Shown: positions 34,592 through 45,345, numbered from the stretch's first letter. The stretch is DNA of 64,000 nucleotides from Bipolaris cookei (GCA_002286855.1 NRSV01000001.1:651583-715582), one strand, 5' to 3'. Program-made: numbers and translations. The notes: a model not told the origin generated them from the letters alone.

Positions 34592-35493
34592 TGTGAAACC
34601 CCGAGCTTGGCTACGATTGCTGAGCAATCATGAACTCTTCGAAAAGTGATGGAGCTCTACATAAATGTACGTGGACCTTGTGTTCTCCCCGCTTTGTTTG
34701 CAGGGGCGGGTATTGGTTTTCTTTTGAGGATCGTCATGTACGTAGATTCTCCGCGAATGGCGTTAGTCGGTTTGCCCCATAATTACCGACAATACGGGCG
34801 CTTATTGGCCACGAGACGTGATAAGGTATCAGAACAGGAAGGAGTAGTTCTGTTATAGCTCAGATCTCTTAAGTATACAACTGAATACTTGTTGATCTCC
34901 AAAAAAAATTCCTGTATCGAGTAGTCATTCCGGCATTTTGTAGCTCGTTTGGTCGTAAAGCAAGTTTCTAGCTGAGAAGGAGCGGAGGAGCCATTGCTCA
35001 TTCCTTCACTACCGCCGCGGTCCCGCAAGTCTTCATGCAATGTCTCGGGTTGCTGGCATGCTTTCACTTTTATTTCATGAAAACATACCTGTTGTTCGTC
35101 TGTAGAGGCAACACAGCGTAGTCTAGATGCTCTTCTGAGTCGACCTTGTTTCCGGTCGCTGTATCGATGCCTGCTGGTCCCGGAAGTATTGCCAAACTGA
35201 ACATAATGTCCGCAATGTCTTATATCTTTGACGTATTTTACCCACTTATATGTGTTGACCTTGATATGAGGCGATGACTACAAGTATCAGGACTTGAGAA
35301 ATTGATATTTTATTTCATAGAATGAAAAGGCTGTGAGAAACAAAGGTGGTGGTGTTAGGTGAGGGTGTTGTGGTTGGAGGGGCAATTTCAGCCAATCGGC
35401 GGTTCGATTGCCCGAGCGGCGCTAAGTTTGGTGAATGATGATTCCATGATCATCACAGCTTCTGCGCCCTCAATTGAAGCCGGGATAGCAAAG
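34592..35493. other. Intergenic, divergent promoters of fucosidase and MSS51
   Basis: About 900 bases. An in-frame ATG at 35446 offers a slightly longer Mss51 N-terminus. Nothing else is recognised. Confidence 0.5.
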
Positions 35494-37081
35494 ATGAGGA
35501 CGCCGTACACGTGCAGGCAATGCCTTTCACTGCTGAAGACACCAAGAGCTTCACTGCGCTCTCCGCAAGCTCTCCGCCCATTGGCCCAGAATGCGGCGAC
35601 ATCACGAAGTCACTCCACCAAAAGCCCAGCAACACCAAAACTAGCCCTGCCAAAGCGCGGCCTCTCTACGACCCCGCAGCGAGCATTCGAAAAGCCGTTC
35701 GAGCCATATGAATATATTGATCCCGAGGGAATTCGTCGGACGCGGGTTCTGACCGAGGACAACCTCTTCAACTCATTCTCCAACTCGCCTATCCCGCAAA
35801 TACGAAAACGCGCAGCTTTTATGCGCCAACATGCCTACTGCCCGCATCCTTCTCATCAGCCCACGCGTGCTATCAACAATCCCATGGACCTCGAAGCCCG
35901 CAAGTCCTCTGAGACGGGTACTCCTCCTGCGCACGTAGATTTCGAGTGTCCAGACTGCGGCATTCCGGTATACTGCTGCGAAGAACATTGGGTAGACGAC
36001 TACGAGGCACATCTGGAGGTCTGTGATATGTTGAGACAAATCAACGAGGATGATCACGACTTGCGGAGTGGGCGCTTCTTCCGCGAGTTCCAATTCGCTG
36101 AGCCCCAGATGGAGGAGATTTTGGTCAACATGACGAGCTGGGATACATACCTGTACACTCGTGACTTTGATGCGCTCAACGAGGACCGTGAGATGAGGCA
36201 GGCGACAAAGCTCCTGACATATCCTATGACTATTGCCAGTATTCTGAATGAGTTGAGTCCCTATAATATCCGGAAGAATGGACGCATGACACCAGAGGGA
36301 TTGAAGAGCTTTAGCGGTATGTGTATTTTCATTTGATTGGTTATGTAGTACTGACATGGGCACAGCACTCCGGCATACGCTTCACCCACCCCGAACAGGT
36401 GGTGGTGACACTTGGAAGAATGCACGTATCGCTCCACCCTCTGTCCGTCTCTTCGTTCTCGGCGCACGCGCAGAGTCCTCCCTACCCCGCGAAACATGGA
36501 TGCAGCTTGCCTATCTTTTCCACCGTGTTCAGTTCTCGTTGAATTTCATCGGACCCGAGAGCATGGCGAACCGCGAGAAAGAACTGCCCCTCCCTGAGCG
36601 CACGCCCCTAAATCCCTTTGGCGCTGTAATCGAAGACCGCATCAGTAACGCCATGAAGATCAGTACTTTTGTTGAATACTATCACAACATCCATAAGACA
36701 GGCTATTTCTACCCTTACGACCCTTACTTTGACTGTTTCGTTGTCTTCCATCCAGGCTTTGGAAACCCCGCCTCAGCCCACGAGTGGGAAGAGACGCTGC
36801 CGCTTCTACTCGAGACCAAGGTTCCAATCATCGCGACTGGTTACAGCCCTTGGGATATGCAGCAAGATGTCGACTTTTTGAACAAGAGGTTTGGTAATGA
36901 GATGGATATGCTGCTTGAGCCTGGCGAGAATCTCTTCCGAAGCTTGCGTTGGGATCTCAACGATCTTGACCCTCATGATGTCACGTGCAGTAACTGGGGA
37001 GTGTACTCTTTCCGCGGTAAGAGGTACGAGGCCACGAAAAGAGATGAAGAGAAGGAGGTGCACAGTGAACGGACTGAATGA
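35494..37081 (+). CDS. MSS51: Mitochondrial translational activator Mss51
   Basis: Model: join(35494..36316,36366..37081), 512 residues, one 49-nt intron. In yeast Mss51 activates COX1 mRNA translation at the mitochondrial inner membrane and binds newly made Cox1, linking synthesis to assembly of cytochrome oxidase. The N-terminus is rich in Arg, Ser and Thr without acids, ending in RGLSTTPQRAF, as in a matrix presequence. A MYND-like zinc region follows: YCPHPSHQ, FECPDCGIPVYCCEEHW and HLEVCDML. The C-terminal domain has NMTSWDTYLYTRDF, MTIASILNELSPYN and FNFIGPESMANRE-like text (here LNFIGPESMANREKELPLPE), then DCFVVFHPGFGNP. The start at 35494 was preferred over 35446 because it begins directly at the presequence. 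Confidence 0.93.
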
Positions 37082-37474
37082 TTGGGAATGGAAGCTGCGG
37101 TATGTGTGTAGTCATGTACAATACTGTATATTGCAACTGAGCATGTCTGACATGTAATATGACGATTGTTGATATTTTGTTTACGTTTGATCAAAGCCTC
37201 GAATGACAACATCTGTGTTGACCACTTTGAGAAATCTGAATCAATCATTTGGGATATTCTCAGCGATTGTTTGAGTGGGTGTTTGACCATCGCCGCAAGC
37301 ATAGTAGTCCAACCGTGCTACATCGCAAATCAGACGTGTGGTTACACAGCATTTGCCAACGGGTCATTGAGCCCCTCTTCTACCTCAAGCTAATCACTTC
37401 TAACAATCCAATCGTACAAATATTCGCTTCTGTTCGCAGAATTTTACAAGTGTTCACTCCATCCATTATTCACC
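37082..37474. other. Intergenic
   Basis: 393 bases of spacer between MSS51 and the decayed exonuclease gene; nothing recognised. Confidence 0.5.
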
Positions 37475-38204
37475 ATGTCAACTACTACACATGAGATTAT
37501 CGACTCGCTAGCCGATATCCAATACTTAGTCGACCTGATCTCTCGCTGCTACAAACAGCTGCGAAACCTAAGCATCCCCGCTGCGCCCCTCTACATCGAC
37601 GTGCAAGGCGCAAGTCTCAACCGCACAGGCCCCATCTCCCTCTTTACCCTCCTCTCATCATCAACCTACTACCTTATCGACACACTCCAACTAGTCGTAA
37701 TTGCATTCACTACTTCTAGCACCCAATTCCAGACTTTACAATCCATCCTTGAAGACGCAGATATTTCTAAAGTCTTCTTTGACGCCTGCAACGCCTTGAC
37801 TGTGCTATTCGCGCAGTACGCAGTAGCGCTGCAGGACGTACAGGATAGACAGCTTATGGAGTGTGCGGAGCGGGACACAAAATTCCCACGGGACTAGCTT
37901 ATCAGTCCGGATGGATGTCTTGAGCGGACGTGGCCGAAGCGAGAAACACTCGAGAAACACTTCCAGCAGTGGGAGTGGAGGGAGGCCAAGGAGGCTGGGG
38001 AAAAGTTAATGAAGCTGGAGTTAGGAAGGTCGGATAAGGTGTTTAATGAGCGCCCTATAAAAAAGGGAGATTAAGAAGTATTGTGTGGGAAGTGTATAGT
38101 ATCTTCCTGAGCTTAGGAAAGCGTTGTGGGAGGAGTGGAAGGAGATTGCGAAGGTGGCGATGATTATGATAATGGTCATTTTGATTATTATTTTGAAGGG
38201 ATGA
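37475..38204 (+). pseudogene. Decayed 3'-5' exonuclease (RNase D/DnaQ-like) gene
   Basis: The frame from ATG 37475 gives the first half of a fungal 3'-5' exonuclease domain: APLYIDVQGASLNRTGPISL (the DxE motif reads DVQ, so the second acid is lost). YYLIDTLQLVVIAF, LQSILEDADISKVFFD and LQDVQDRQLMECAE follow. A TAG stops it at 37895-37897. The same frame continues after the stop with family-like sequence (WREAKEAGEKLMKLE, VFNERPI) until a shift around an A-run near 38060. The next frame has EIKKYCVGSV, another TAG where the family has Gln (VQYLPEL), then YLPELRKALWEEW. Two stops, one frameshift and a lost acidic residue mark a pseudogene. The stops are compatible with C-to-T change. Confidence 0.75.
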
Positions 38205-38371
38205 ATACCCATGATGCGTGAGGATAGATTGGACATGGTTGCAGATATGATAGTATCTATTATCTATGGTTGGTTAGAAGTACGTGAGACATGGGTTTCT
38301 TTTCCAATCTCCAGTACATGGAGAGGTTTTAGTGGTATCTCATAAAATCATGTCGTATTCATGCTATCTAC

Positions 38372-38747
38372 TTAGTGGCATCCAGGAGTGCACACGCCTC
38401 CGTAGCAGTAGCAGACCTGACGCTTGACCTTGTCGTGACACCCGGGAGTACAGAATCCTCCGTAGCAGTAGCATACTTGGCGTTTGTCAATAGCCTATTA
38501 GAGTCAGTAGTGTTCTTGGGTGTTGCACTGGGAGTAGAAGCTCAACGCACCATACCCTCCATAACCTCGTTGGTGAGCGCGTCACGAACTTCAATGGTAT
38601 TTGAGTCAGCTGAAGGGGAGTGTTAGTGAACCCATGAGTACTATATCTTACAAGGTGTTAGGAGAACAAGGATGGCATACCAGCGGGAGCGGCGAGTGTA
38701 GCGCTCAAGAGAGCAGCGACGGTGAAGAGTTGAGCGGCAAACTTCAT
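38372..38747 (-). CDS. Secreted Kex2-type precursor with two cysteine-rich 15-residue repeats
   Basis: Model: complement(join(38372..38494,38551..38609,38681..38747)), 82 residues, introns of 56 and 71 nt with closing phases; too short for routine gene calling. Residues 1-20 form a signal peptide (MKFAAQLF, hydrophobic core TVAALLSATLA, Ala-rich cleavage site). A short acidic pro-segment (DSNTIEVRDALTNEVMEGM) runs to AIDKR. Then come QVCYCYGGFCTPGCH, the spacer DKVKR, and QVCYCYGGVCTPGCH up to the stop. Each repeat follows a KR dibasic site, as in fungal kexin-processed repeat proteins. Predicted products are two 15-mers with four cysteines, two tyrosines and an N-terminal Gln able to cyclise. 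A TATAAA lies about 85 bases upstream of the ATG. No tailoring enzyme (UstY/DUF3328, tyrosinase) is recognised nearby. Role unknown: effector, antimicrobial or signal peptide are all possible. Confidence 0.8.
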
Positions 38748-38831
38748 GGTGACGGTTGCAAATTGACTCTGTTGAATCGACCTGATGATACTGTGTGCTG
38801 TGAATAAAATGTGTTAACGGAACTCATGCTC

Positions 38832-38837
38832 TTTATA
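38832..38837 (-). promoter_or_regulatory. TATA element of the repeat-peptide precursor gene
   Basis: TATAAA on the minus strand (context CATATAAAGAG), about 85 bases before the start codon at 38747. Supported by position and sequence only. Confidence 0.55.
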
Positions 38838-39065
38838 TGCTCTGTTGCTATTCTAACTTGGCACATCCTTCCCACCAGACTGCGACATTACACACAAAAT
38901 CCCGCATGCACATTCTGTTCTAGCGACCTTCTCGCAACTTGGCAGTATTCTGTAGTAGTAACACAAATACTATACGGTAACTAGATTCGGTAAAATCATC
39001 GCATCACACAAGCTGCGAGGTCCACATGTGGATTCACAGCATCTTCACATGTACAGCCACCAACG

Positions 39066-39135
39066 CTAGTAGATCGTGAACGGTCTCTACTAGTAGATAT
39101 GTTGAGCGTCATTTCTAGTCCTCGGTACCGTTCAC
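39066..39135. repeat. Nested inverted repeats
   Basis: CTAGTAGA at 39066-39073 pairs with TCTACTAG at 39086-39093 around a 12-base loop. Inside the loop, GTGAACGGT (39076-39084) pairs with ACCGTTCAC at 39127-39135. The palindromes lie 320-390 bases upstream of the peptide-precursor start. They could be a regulatory or transposon-derived remnant; no function can be claimed. Confidence 0.5.
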
Positions 39136-39631
39136 TAGACGCTTTACAAATCTAGTGGTGGGTCGGCCCGTCACCCCACAAACTACCTTCCAGACAGAGT
39201 GAAAACGATGAGCGTTGGTGGCTGAACCACCGTGTAAGCGACTAGAAATCGGTGCGTCGGTAAGGAATCGGTTCATCGGTCAGAGGCATACTAACGTGAC
39301 CGATGTAACAAAACAAAAGGATATGATTTTCCGCTATGCTGGCTATCCGACTCTGTACCAATCGCCCTCAAGTCTAACAGCTGCGTATAAGAGTCCGTGT
39401 CCCGATCAGCGGAACGACTACCAAAGACGGGTCTAGCGCCATCTACGTAGTATCGGGAGGCCTTAAAATCGGTTACACTAAAGGAACGTCACGACACACA
39501 GGATCTAAGACACGTGGGTCAGACGTGAACGCCTAAATGTGGGGAAAAGAGTACTCTTTAAGACATTTTTGTAACAGAATAGGGACAAGAAAGTGGCTTC
39601 GACACCCGGGCCGTCGGCCGCCAAGCCGACA

Positions 39632-41605
39632 TCAACCCCAGAAACCCGCGTCCTTTAGTCCTTGAATCGTTCCTCTGAATCCCACGACTTCCTTGGGATC
39701 AATGCCGAGCTCCTCGGGGCTGATGAAATCATCTGTTACCTCCCACGGATCACACGCCTCGCCGTACTTGAATTGCAATGACAGTTCTGCGCCTATCAGG
39801 CCGTGCAGCTGTGCAGCGGTTTCCGGGCTGATCTCAGCATAGACGCAGTTTTTGCCTGTCACCTCGGACCAGACGTCCACCATTTGTTGGAACGTCCACT
39901 TTTCTAATGCAACGTTGGCGCAGCGGCCGTATGCTTTGTTTCCTGTGGCCAGGACTTGCCGCACCCAGATGCCGGGGTTGACGCTCATGTCGCCTGCAAG
40001 AAGGACTTTGGCATCTGGCTTTGTGGGGAAGGCTTGCACCCAGCGGCCTGTGTCTGGCTATTTATTATGTCAGTATCTCGAGCATCTAAGTTCGGGGTTG
40101 CAAAGTAACTTACGTATTCAATAGGCTTACACATAGGGAAGAAAGCCATGTTCTGCGGATAATACCCAAAGTACAGATATGTTGTTATAGCCGCAAGTTG
40201 AGGGAGCTCCGCTTTGATGCGAGCATCGACATTGGCCTTGTAATCCATATGCGGGACTTCCATCTTGCCCCAGAACCGGCGCTTGGCACTCGGGCATGTT
40301 GACCAGATGTAGTGCTCTACCGTGCGTGACGACGCAGCAGCCCGTGCTAGATTCATTCCATGTCGCTCTTCGATTTCGCCGCACTCATGTTGCGTCTTAC
40401 CTCGGAAAAGCGATTCCCACCAGTTGGTGACTGCGAAGACAGCATGTACGCCGTCGAATGCAGCGCGGAGAGAGGCCTCATCGTCAAAGTCGGCTTTTAC
40501 CACCTCGATACCCTCTTTTGTGAGCTTTTTGGCGGCCTCGCTATCGGGATTTCGTGTAACCGCACGGACCTTCCAGCCTGGAGTCTTCTTCATGACGTTT
40601 ACTACGCCGCCACCCTGACTTCCGGTGGCACCAGTCACTACAATGATTTTGACCTTTTGGTCAGGCCAGTCCGGGATCGTTCCCAGCAGTCCGCTTGTCT
40701 CTCCATGCATCATCGCGAACCATGGCTCAAAGACAGCTTCAGTACGCTTTGCGAATGCTCCGCTCTTGTATCCCGGATGGCCCCAGTCGATGAGTTCGTC
40801 GTGTGCAGTTTCGATCAACTGACCAGTCTTGGTGTTCTCCGTATCACTGAGGAAAGAATCAAAACCAGCCATTAGCGTCGATTGCAACGTCATCTGTTCC
40901 GGGCGGAAGGCCTTGCTAAAGCCAGGCATGGCAGGTGTCTCGATACCACCGGGCATCACGCAGTTGACAGTGATGTTCTCCTTGACCTGCAAGATCGGTC
41001 CCACCGTCTTGACCCACTGGTGGACTGCGGCCTTTGCAGCGCAGTACTCGGGGAAGGTTTGGCAAGGATATATACCAATCATGCTGCCAGTCACGACGAT
41101 CTTGCCTCCCTTTCCCCCCGGGTTATGTCGCATGAAGTGGGTTGCCAGTGTGGTTCCATATATTGTGCCTTTCAGATCAATGTCAGTGCAGGTAGTGTCG
41201 GGCTCTGCAGGCAAATCATCAATAGCCGCATCACGGCGTGCAAAGTTGTAGACGGAGCCTCGATCTACGCACCCGGCGTTGGCAATCAGTACATCAAGTC
41301 GACCCCACTTTTTCCAGACTGATTGAAAGAGGTTGGATTGTGAGGAGTAGGAGCTCACATCGCACTGGAGAAAAATCGCTGTGTTTTCAGATGCGTCGAG
41401 CGAACGGGCAACTGCTTGGCCCTCCTCCCGTCTACCGCAGAGGGCTACACGGTAGCCATCACGATGAAGATGTGCTGCCAGCCAGGAACCGATACCACTC
41501 TATCATGTGTCAGTGTGCTCATGGCGATCGCAAAAGTATAACACGACGAACCGTGGCACCGGTAACAATGGCGACTTTCTGTTCGTTCTTCGAGACCCGA
41601 ACCAT
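39632..41605 (-). CDS. Two-domain oxidoreductase: SDR fused to NmrA-like domain
   Basis: Model: complement(join(39632..40057,40114..41499,41552..41605)), 621 residues, phases closing. The N-terminal domain (about 1-285) is a classical SDR: VAIVTGATSGIGSWLAAHL across intron 1, then DVLIANAGCVDRGS, TGSMIGIYPCQTFPEYCAAK (serine and YxxxK) and VNCVMPGGIETPAMPGF. It resembles 15-hydroxyprostaglandin dehydrogenase-like fungal SDRs. Without a stop or visible intron it runs through WPDQKVKIIVVTGATGSQGG into an NmrA-like atypical SDR (about 295-621). That domain has NPDSEAAKKLTKEGIEVVKA, DGVHAVFAVTNWWESLF and HYIWSTCPSAKRRFWGK. NmrA proteins are NAD(P)-binding regulators or redox sensors lacking the catalytic tyrosine. 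Both families normally occur as separate proteins. A fused gene is the simplest reading. Confidence 0.85.
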
Positions 41606-43337
41606 TATGCAGCACTTGCTTCCTCAAGGGTTTCCTGACACAAATGTTGGGGAAAATGTCACCTTATGCCCGCAGAAAAATAAGAAGTTACCACCGCCCT
41701 GGGTAGATGTAAGTACGCATGTGAAAGCCCACTTTATTGGGTCCTTTTCTATGTCACTTATTGTGTTGAATCCTCCGTGAAACTTAAATGAAGACCTATC
41801 GCTTGCCGACTAGCCTACATTTTTATCGATTGCAGAACAAAACGTCTCAGTCGCAGGATTCTGGCTTGGGTGACCCCTTCTCTTCCATCGGACCGTTTGT
41901 CTAGTATCTGCGTGAACAGACAAGCCTGGCACATGTACGTTCATGCCCATCACCGATGTAGACCCGACGCGGCTCACTCTCAATTAACTTTGCACAAGCA
42001 CTCCTTTCTGTACTATTGAGTTAGAAGAGTGCTGTTAAGTTAGTAAAACAAGACATAGTATGAACGGCAAACCTACCAAAAACACAAGTCATGTAACTGG
42101 GACGCGTGGGGCACTACAGCTTGCGGAAGACTGCACCCTCGATTTCCACAAATTGAGTCGGATGTACCTGGCCCATTCGCTGATTGACGCCGACCAGGAA
42201 GGAATCGCGAAGTTTTCTGATCGAGTCGGTTATCAGAAAAACTAACCAAAAGCCGCAAAGCGACAATTGTATCAGGGGATTGCGGCACAGTGCAGCACGC
42301 GCATTGCAAATGAGGAGCTGCATCCATCCATCCTTTCGCTAAGAAGACGAGATTACATCAGAGCAGCGGTACTGCAGCTGATTGGCCCATTCCGAACGCA
42401 TATGGAAGAAACGGATTCTCAAATCCACAAAGAATTATTCCCGCCCGTTCCATAGCCAGTATGCAACGATCCGCACGCTGTTGGCGGTGTGCGCACAACG
42501 GGTCGGGTCAGATATGCGCGAACGTTGGGCATAAGAAAAACAAGGGTGAAGCTAAGCCCCACACTCTAAGTACATAGTAGTAGCACCTTTTCGTGCCGCA
42601 ACTACGCCGCCCCAACAAGCATACTCCTCTAAACAAAGAAAGAAAAAGACACACCAACGTGAAATTAAACATCTAAGCACAACTTGTAAAGAAAACAGAA
42701 CTTGTGCCACGTGGGAGACAGGATGCGCCGTAAGCAACCAACGACCGCTCGCGTTTTGTCTCATGCTCACCATACACCCCACGGCCGGACTCTCTCTTTC
42801 TCCCCACCCCTATCGGACCTTTCGCTCGCTGCGATCGCTGCATCTATCTCATGTACGTAGCTCGAGTCAAACAAAAAATGCAAGGCACGAGATTATTGAA
42901 CCCAACCCCTCTTGCAGATCCGTTTCGTCCTCGCGGCGCTTCTTTTTTTCTAGGCGCACGAGAGAGAGCATGAATGGGTAGGGGACACGGATATGCAAGA
43001 GTTTTTTTTGGCTTGTGTCAGAAAGAGAGGAAGTCGGAGGGAAAGGGGGAGGGGAATACCATGGGGCCGGGGCTAGTAGCCGTGTACGAATCACTAGAAG
43101 GGAGGAGGGAGGGATATAGAAGTAATAATAGAGGAGATTTATACCTTGGGTTTTTTTTTACTTGGATTTTATTATGAGGTTCTTTGCGTTGCTTTCCCAT
43201 GGCCGGTTTGTGAGGCTTTACGTACACTTTTTATTTTATTTGATCATTGATTGTTGATCGTTTTTTTTTGGAGGAAGAAGGAGTGCAGACTGTGCGCTGA
43301 TGGTGCTCGCTCCCTTTACTAACTTACTTGACTATGC
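41606..43337. other. Intergenic, no gene recognised
   Basis: 1.7 kb between the divergent starts of the SDR-NmrA fusion and a rhodopsin-domain gene. It has only short frames without domains. The last 500 bases contain A- and T-runs (for example near 43150 and 43261) and look like promoter/leader sequence. Confidence 0.5.
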
Positions 43338-44639
43338 ATGATGCATAGGACGATTCCTATTGAGAGTAGGACGCAAGTGGGTGTTGTGGTTGCGAGTTCG
43401 ATATCCATTTCGATTGCGGTCATTGCAGTGGGCTTGAGGCTTGTGGCTAAGAGGATACGGAATAGGGTTGATGGGAGCGACTGGTGTATCGTTGTGGCTT
43501 GTGTGAGTTTATAATGGGGAGTGACTGGGTTGTTGGGTGTTAACGTTTCTTGATAGCTGTGGAATGCGGCTTTGCACGGAACTTGCATTTCGCTGGTTAC
43601 ACACGGTGGGTTTGGATTCCATATTGCGGAAATCATGCAAAGGTTTGGACCGGGGACGACTACATACTTCTTCAAGGTAACTTTTCAGCCTCACCTCTCT
43701 CCCTTGTATGTAAACCTTCTGACGTTTTGAGGCCGTAGGGAATCATGACCTTCTCCATGCTCTGGAACGCAACAGTATGCTTCAGTAAACTCTCCATCTT
43801 ATTCATGTACTCGGCCTTAGTTCCCACACCCACCATGCTGCGGATGAGCACCGCCTTCGGTGCCTTCATCATAGTGTGGTGTTCCTCAAACATCATGGCA
43901 GCATTTCTCATCTGTCGTCCACTGGCCCGCAACTGGGACTTTACAGTACCCGGAACATGCGGCAGCCAACCAGACTTTTACTTTACAATGGGCATCATCA
44001 ATCTCATCACCGATGCAGTCCTCATCGGAATGCCCATGCCATATCTCTACAAACTCGCAATGCCAATGCGCAAGAAACTCCTCGCCATGGGTCTCCTCAG
44101 CATCGGAATAGGGTAACCAAGTCTCCCCCCCTCCTCCTTATTCTCACTCATTTCCCACTAACATCGAGACAAATAGCACCTGGGCCATAACCATCTACCG
44201 GCAAACCCTCCTCCCGGGCCTCAACTTCGCAGACATGACCTATGACGGCGTCCTCGCCACCCTCCTCTCCGGCCTCGAACCCGCCGTCGCCATCGTCCTC
44301 GCCTGCGTTCCCCTCTTCCGCCCTCTCTTCGGCAAATCGCGCCACAACCTCGATTCCGGGTACCAGTACGGCAGTAGTGGCAGCAAGCAAATCACGTTCA
44401 TGTCGAAAAGGGGGGCCGGAGCGTCGCGGGGCCTGTGTCCGACGGCTACGTTCTCGGAGTTGGTAGATCAAACAAACAATTCGTCGCAGATTGAGTTGAG
44501 GCCCGTGGAGGGGATACAGCGGGTTTGCATTTCGTCAGATGAGGAGAGGGGGAAGGAAGAGAGGGAGAAGATGGGGAAGGGGGGGGTTTCGCCGAGGACA
44601 ATTAGCGTGGAGAGGATGTGGGAGGTTAGGAGTCATTGA
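43338..44639 (+). CDS. Rhodopsin-domain (SAT4/PTH11-like) integral membrane protein
   Basis: Model: join(43338..43502,43557..43676,43739..44112,44177..44639), 373 residues. Exon phases close and give the seven-helix fungal rhodopsin-domain pattern. The helices include QVGVVVASSISISIAVIAV, then WCIVVACLWNAALHGTCISL across intron 1, and GFGFHIAEIMQRFGPGTTTY. FSMLWNATVCFSKLSILFMY, AFGAFIIVWCSSNIMAAFLI, INLITDAVLIGMPMPYLYKL and VLATLLSGLEPAVAIVLACV follow. The C-terminal tail is hydrophilic and cytosolic. Start: ATG at 43338, with a second ATG right behind it; an earlier ATG at 43334 meets a stop at once. Unlike the copy at 12-13.4 kb this one is intact. The ligand and function are unknown. Confidence 0.88.
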
Positions 44640-44862
44640 TGTGGGTGGTAGTGGGGGGAGGGGGGGACTAGACTGTTGTGCTACTGGATTTAGCGCACAG
44701 GAATGGTAAGATGGAGAGGAATCAATGAAAAATGGGAAAAGTTACTAGTGATTTTTTTGCATATCAATACCTTGTTATTAGACTTTACGACACTATCCAA
44801 ATGAATTAACACCATTTTACCTGCGCAGACGGACTCTCTCAGTCTCAGAATTAGTCTCACGA

Positions 44863-45345
44863 CTACAAGACGATGCAAACAATGCCCTTTCTTTTCCTCG
44901 CCTCAAGCTTCTTGATTTCGTGCTCGTACTCCTTTGTGTGCTCATATTCATGGTGTCCCTCATACTCCTTTTTGTGTTCATCCCCTTGGTGCTCCTCGTC
45001 ATGTTCCTCGTCATGGTGCTCCTCTTCGTGGTGTTCTTCTTTGCCCTCATTCTCATAATGCTCTTCCTCACGGTGCTCCTTCTCCTTCTCCTTCTCCTTC
45101 TCCTTACCCTCCTCCTCCTTACCCTCCTCCCCATGCTTCTTTTGCTCCTCTTCCTCCTCCTCAAACACCTCAAGCGGCACATGCGGTGCCCCATAGCCCC
45201 TTGCAATGCAAATCTTCACCGGGTGTAACAACTGTCTCTTTCTGTCCGCCAGGGCCACAGCATCAGGGGTCGATGCGTTCGGCAAGGGAGCGGACATTAC
45301 GGCGGCGGCGAGAGCGACGGTGGTAACGAGGGTTGTTAGGTGCAT
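44863..45345 (-). CDS. Secreted Glu/His/Lys-rich low-complexity protein with dibasic sites
   Basis: Single exon, 160 residues from ATG 45345. A signal peptide (MHLTTLVTTVALAAAVMSA) is followed by a pro-segment to ADRKR, a Kex2-type site. Next comes QLLHPVKICIARGYGAPHVP, then some 85 residues of Glu/His/Lys repeats (EEEEEEQKKHGEEGKEEEGK, HHEEEHHDEEHDEEHQ). The tail is LEARKRKGIVCIVL. The His/Glu-rich part suggests metal or proton binding; that is inference. The last four residues, CIVL, fit a CaaX pattern, but prenylation would not suit a secreted protein, so this may be chance. The DNA is a CTC/TTC-type low-complexity tract, which also explains long leucine-rich frames on the opposite strand. 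Length of the repeat part is likely variable. Confidence 0.7.
   Translation of the reverse strand: MHLTTLVTTVALAAAVMSAPLPNASTPDAVALADRKRQLLHPVKICIARGYGAPHVPLEVFEEEEEEQKKHGEEGKEEEGKEKEKEKEKEHREEEHYENEGKEEHHEEEHHDEEHDEEHQGDEHKKEYEGHHEYEHTKEYEHEIKKLEARKRKGIVCIVL

Larger units (their letters stand above)
38748..39631. other. Intergenic upstream of the peptide-precursor gene, with inverted repeats
   Basis: 884 bases separating the start of the peptide gene from the 3' end of the SDR-NmrA gene. It contains a TATA box (38832-38837) and a small cluster of inverted repeats (39066-39135). No other gene was seen. Confidence 0.5.

Noticed and set aside
35396..35420. GGTTCGATTGCC resembling a tRNA B box
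   Set aside because: No matching A box or cloverleaf stems could be drawn around it.
44920..45228. Long leucine-rich frame on the plus strand
   Set aside because: It is the complement of the Glu/His/Lys repeat of the secreted protein on the minus strand (GAG/GAA codons read as CTC/TTC).
39632..45345. Search for a ribosomal cyclic-peptide cluster around the precursor (UstY/DUF3328, tyrosinase, methyltransferase)
   Set aside because: The SDR-NmrA fusion and the rhodopsin-domain gene are the nearest genes; none is a known tailoring enzyme of such clusters.
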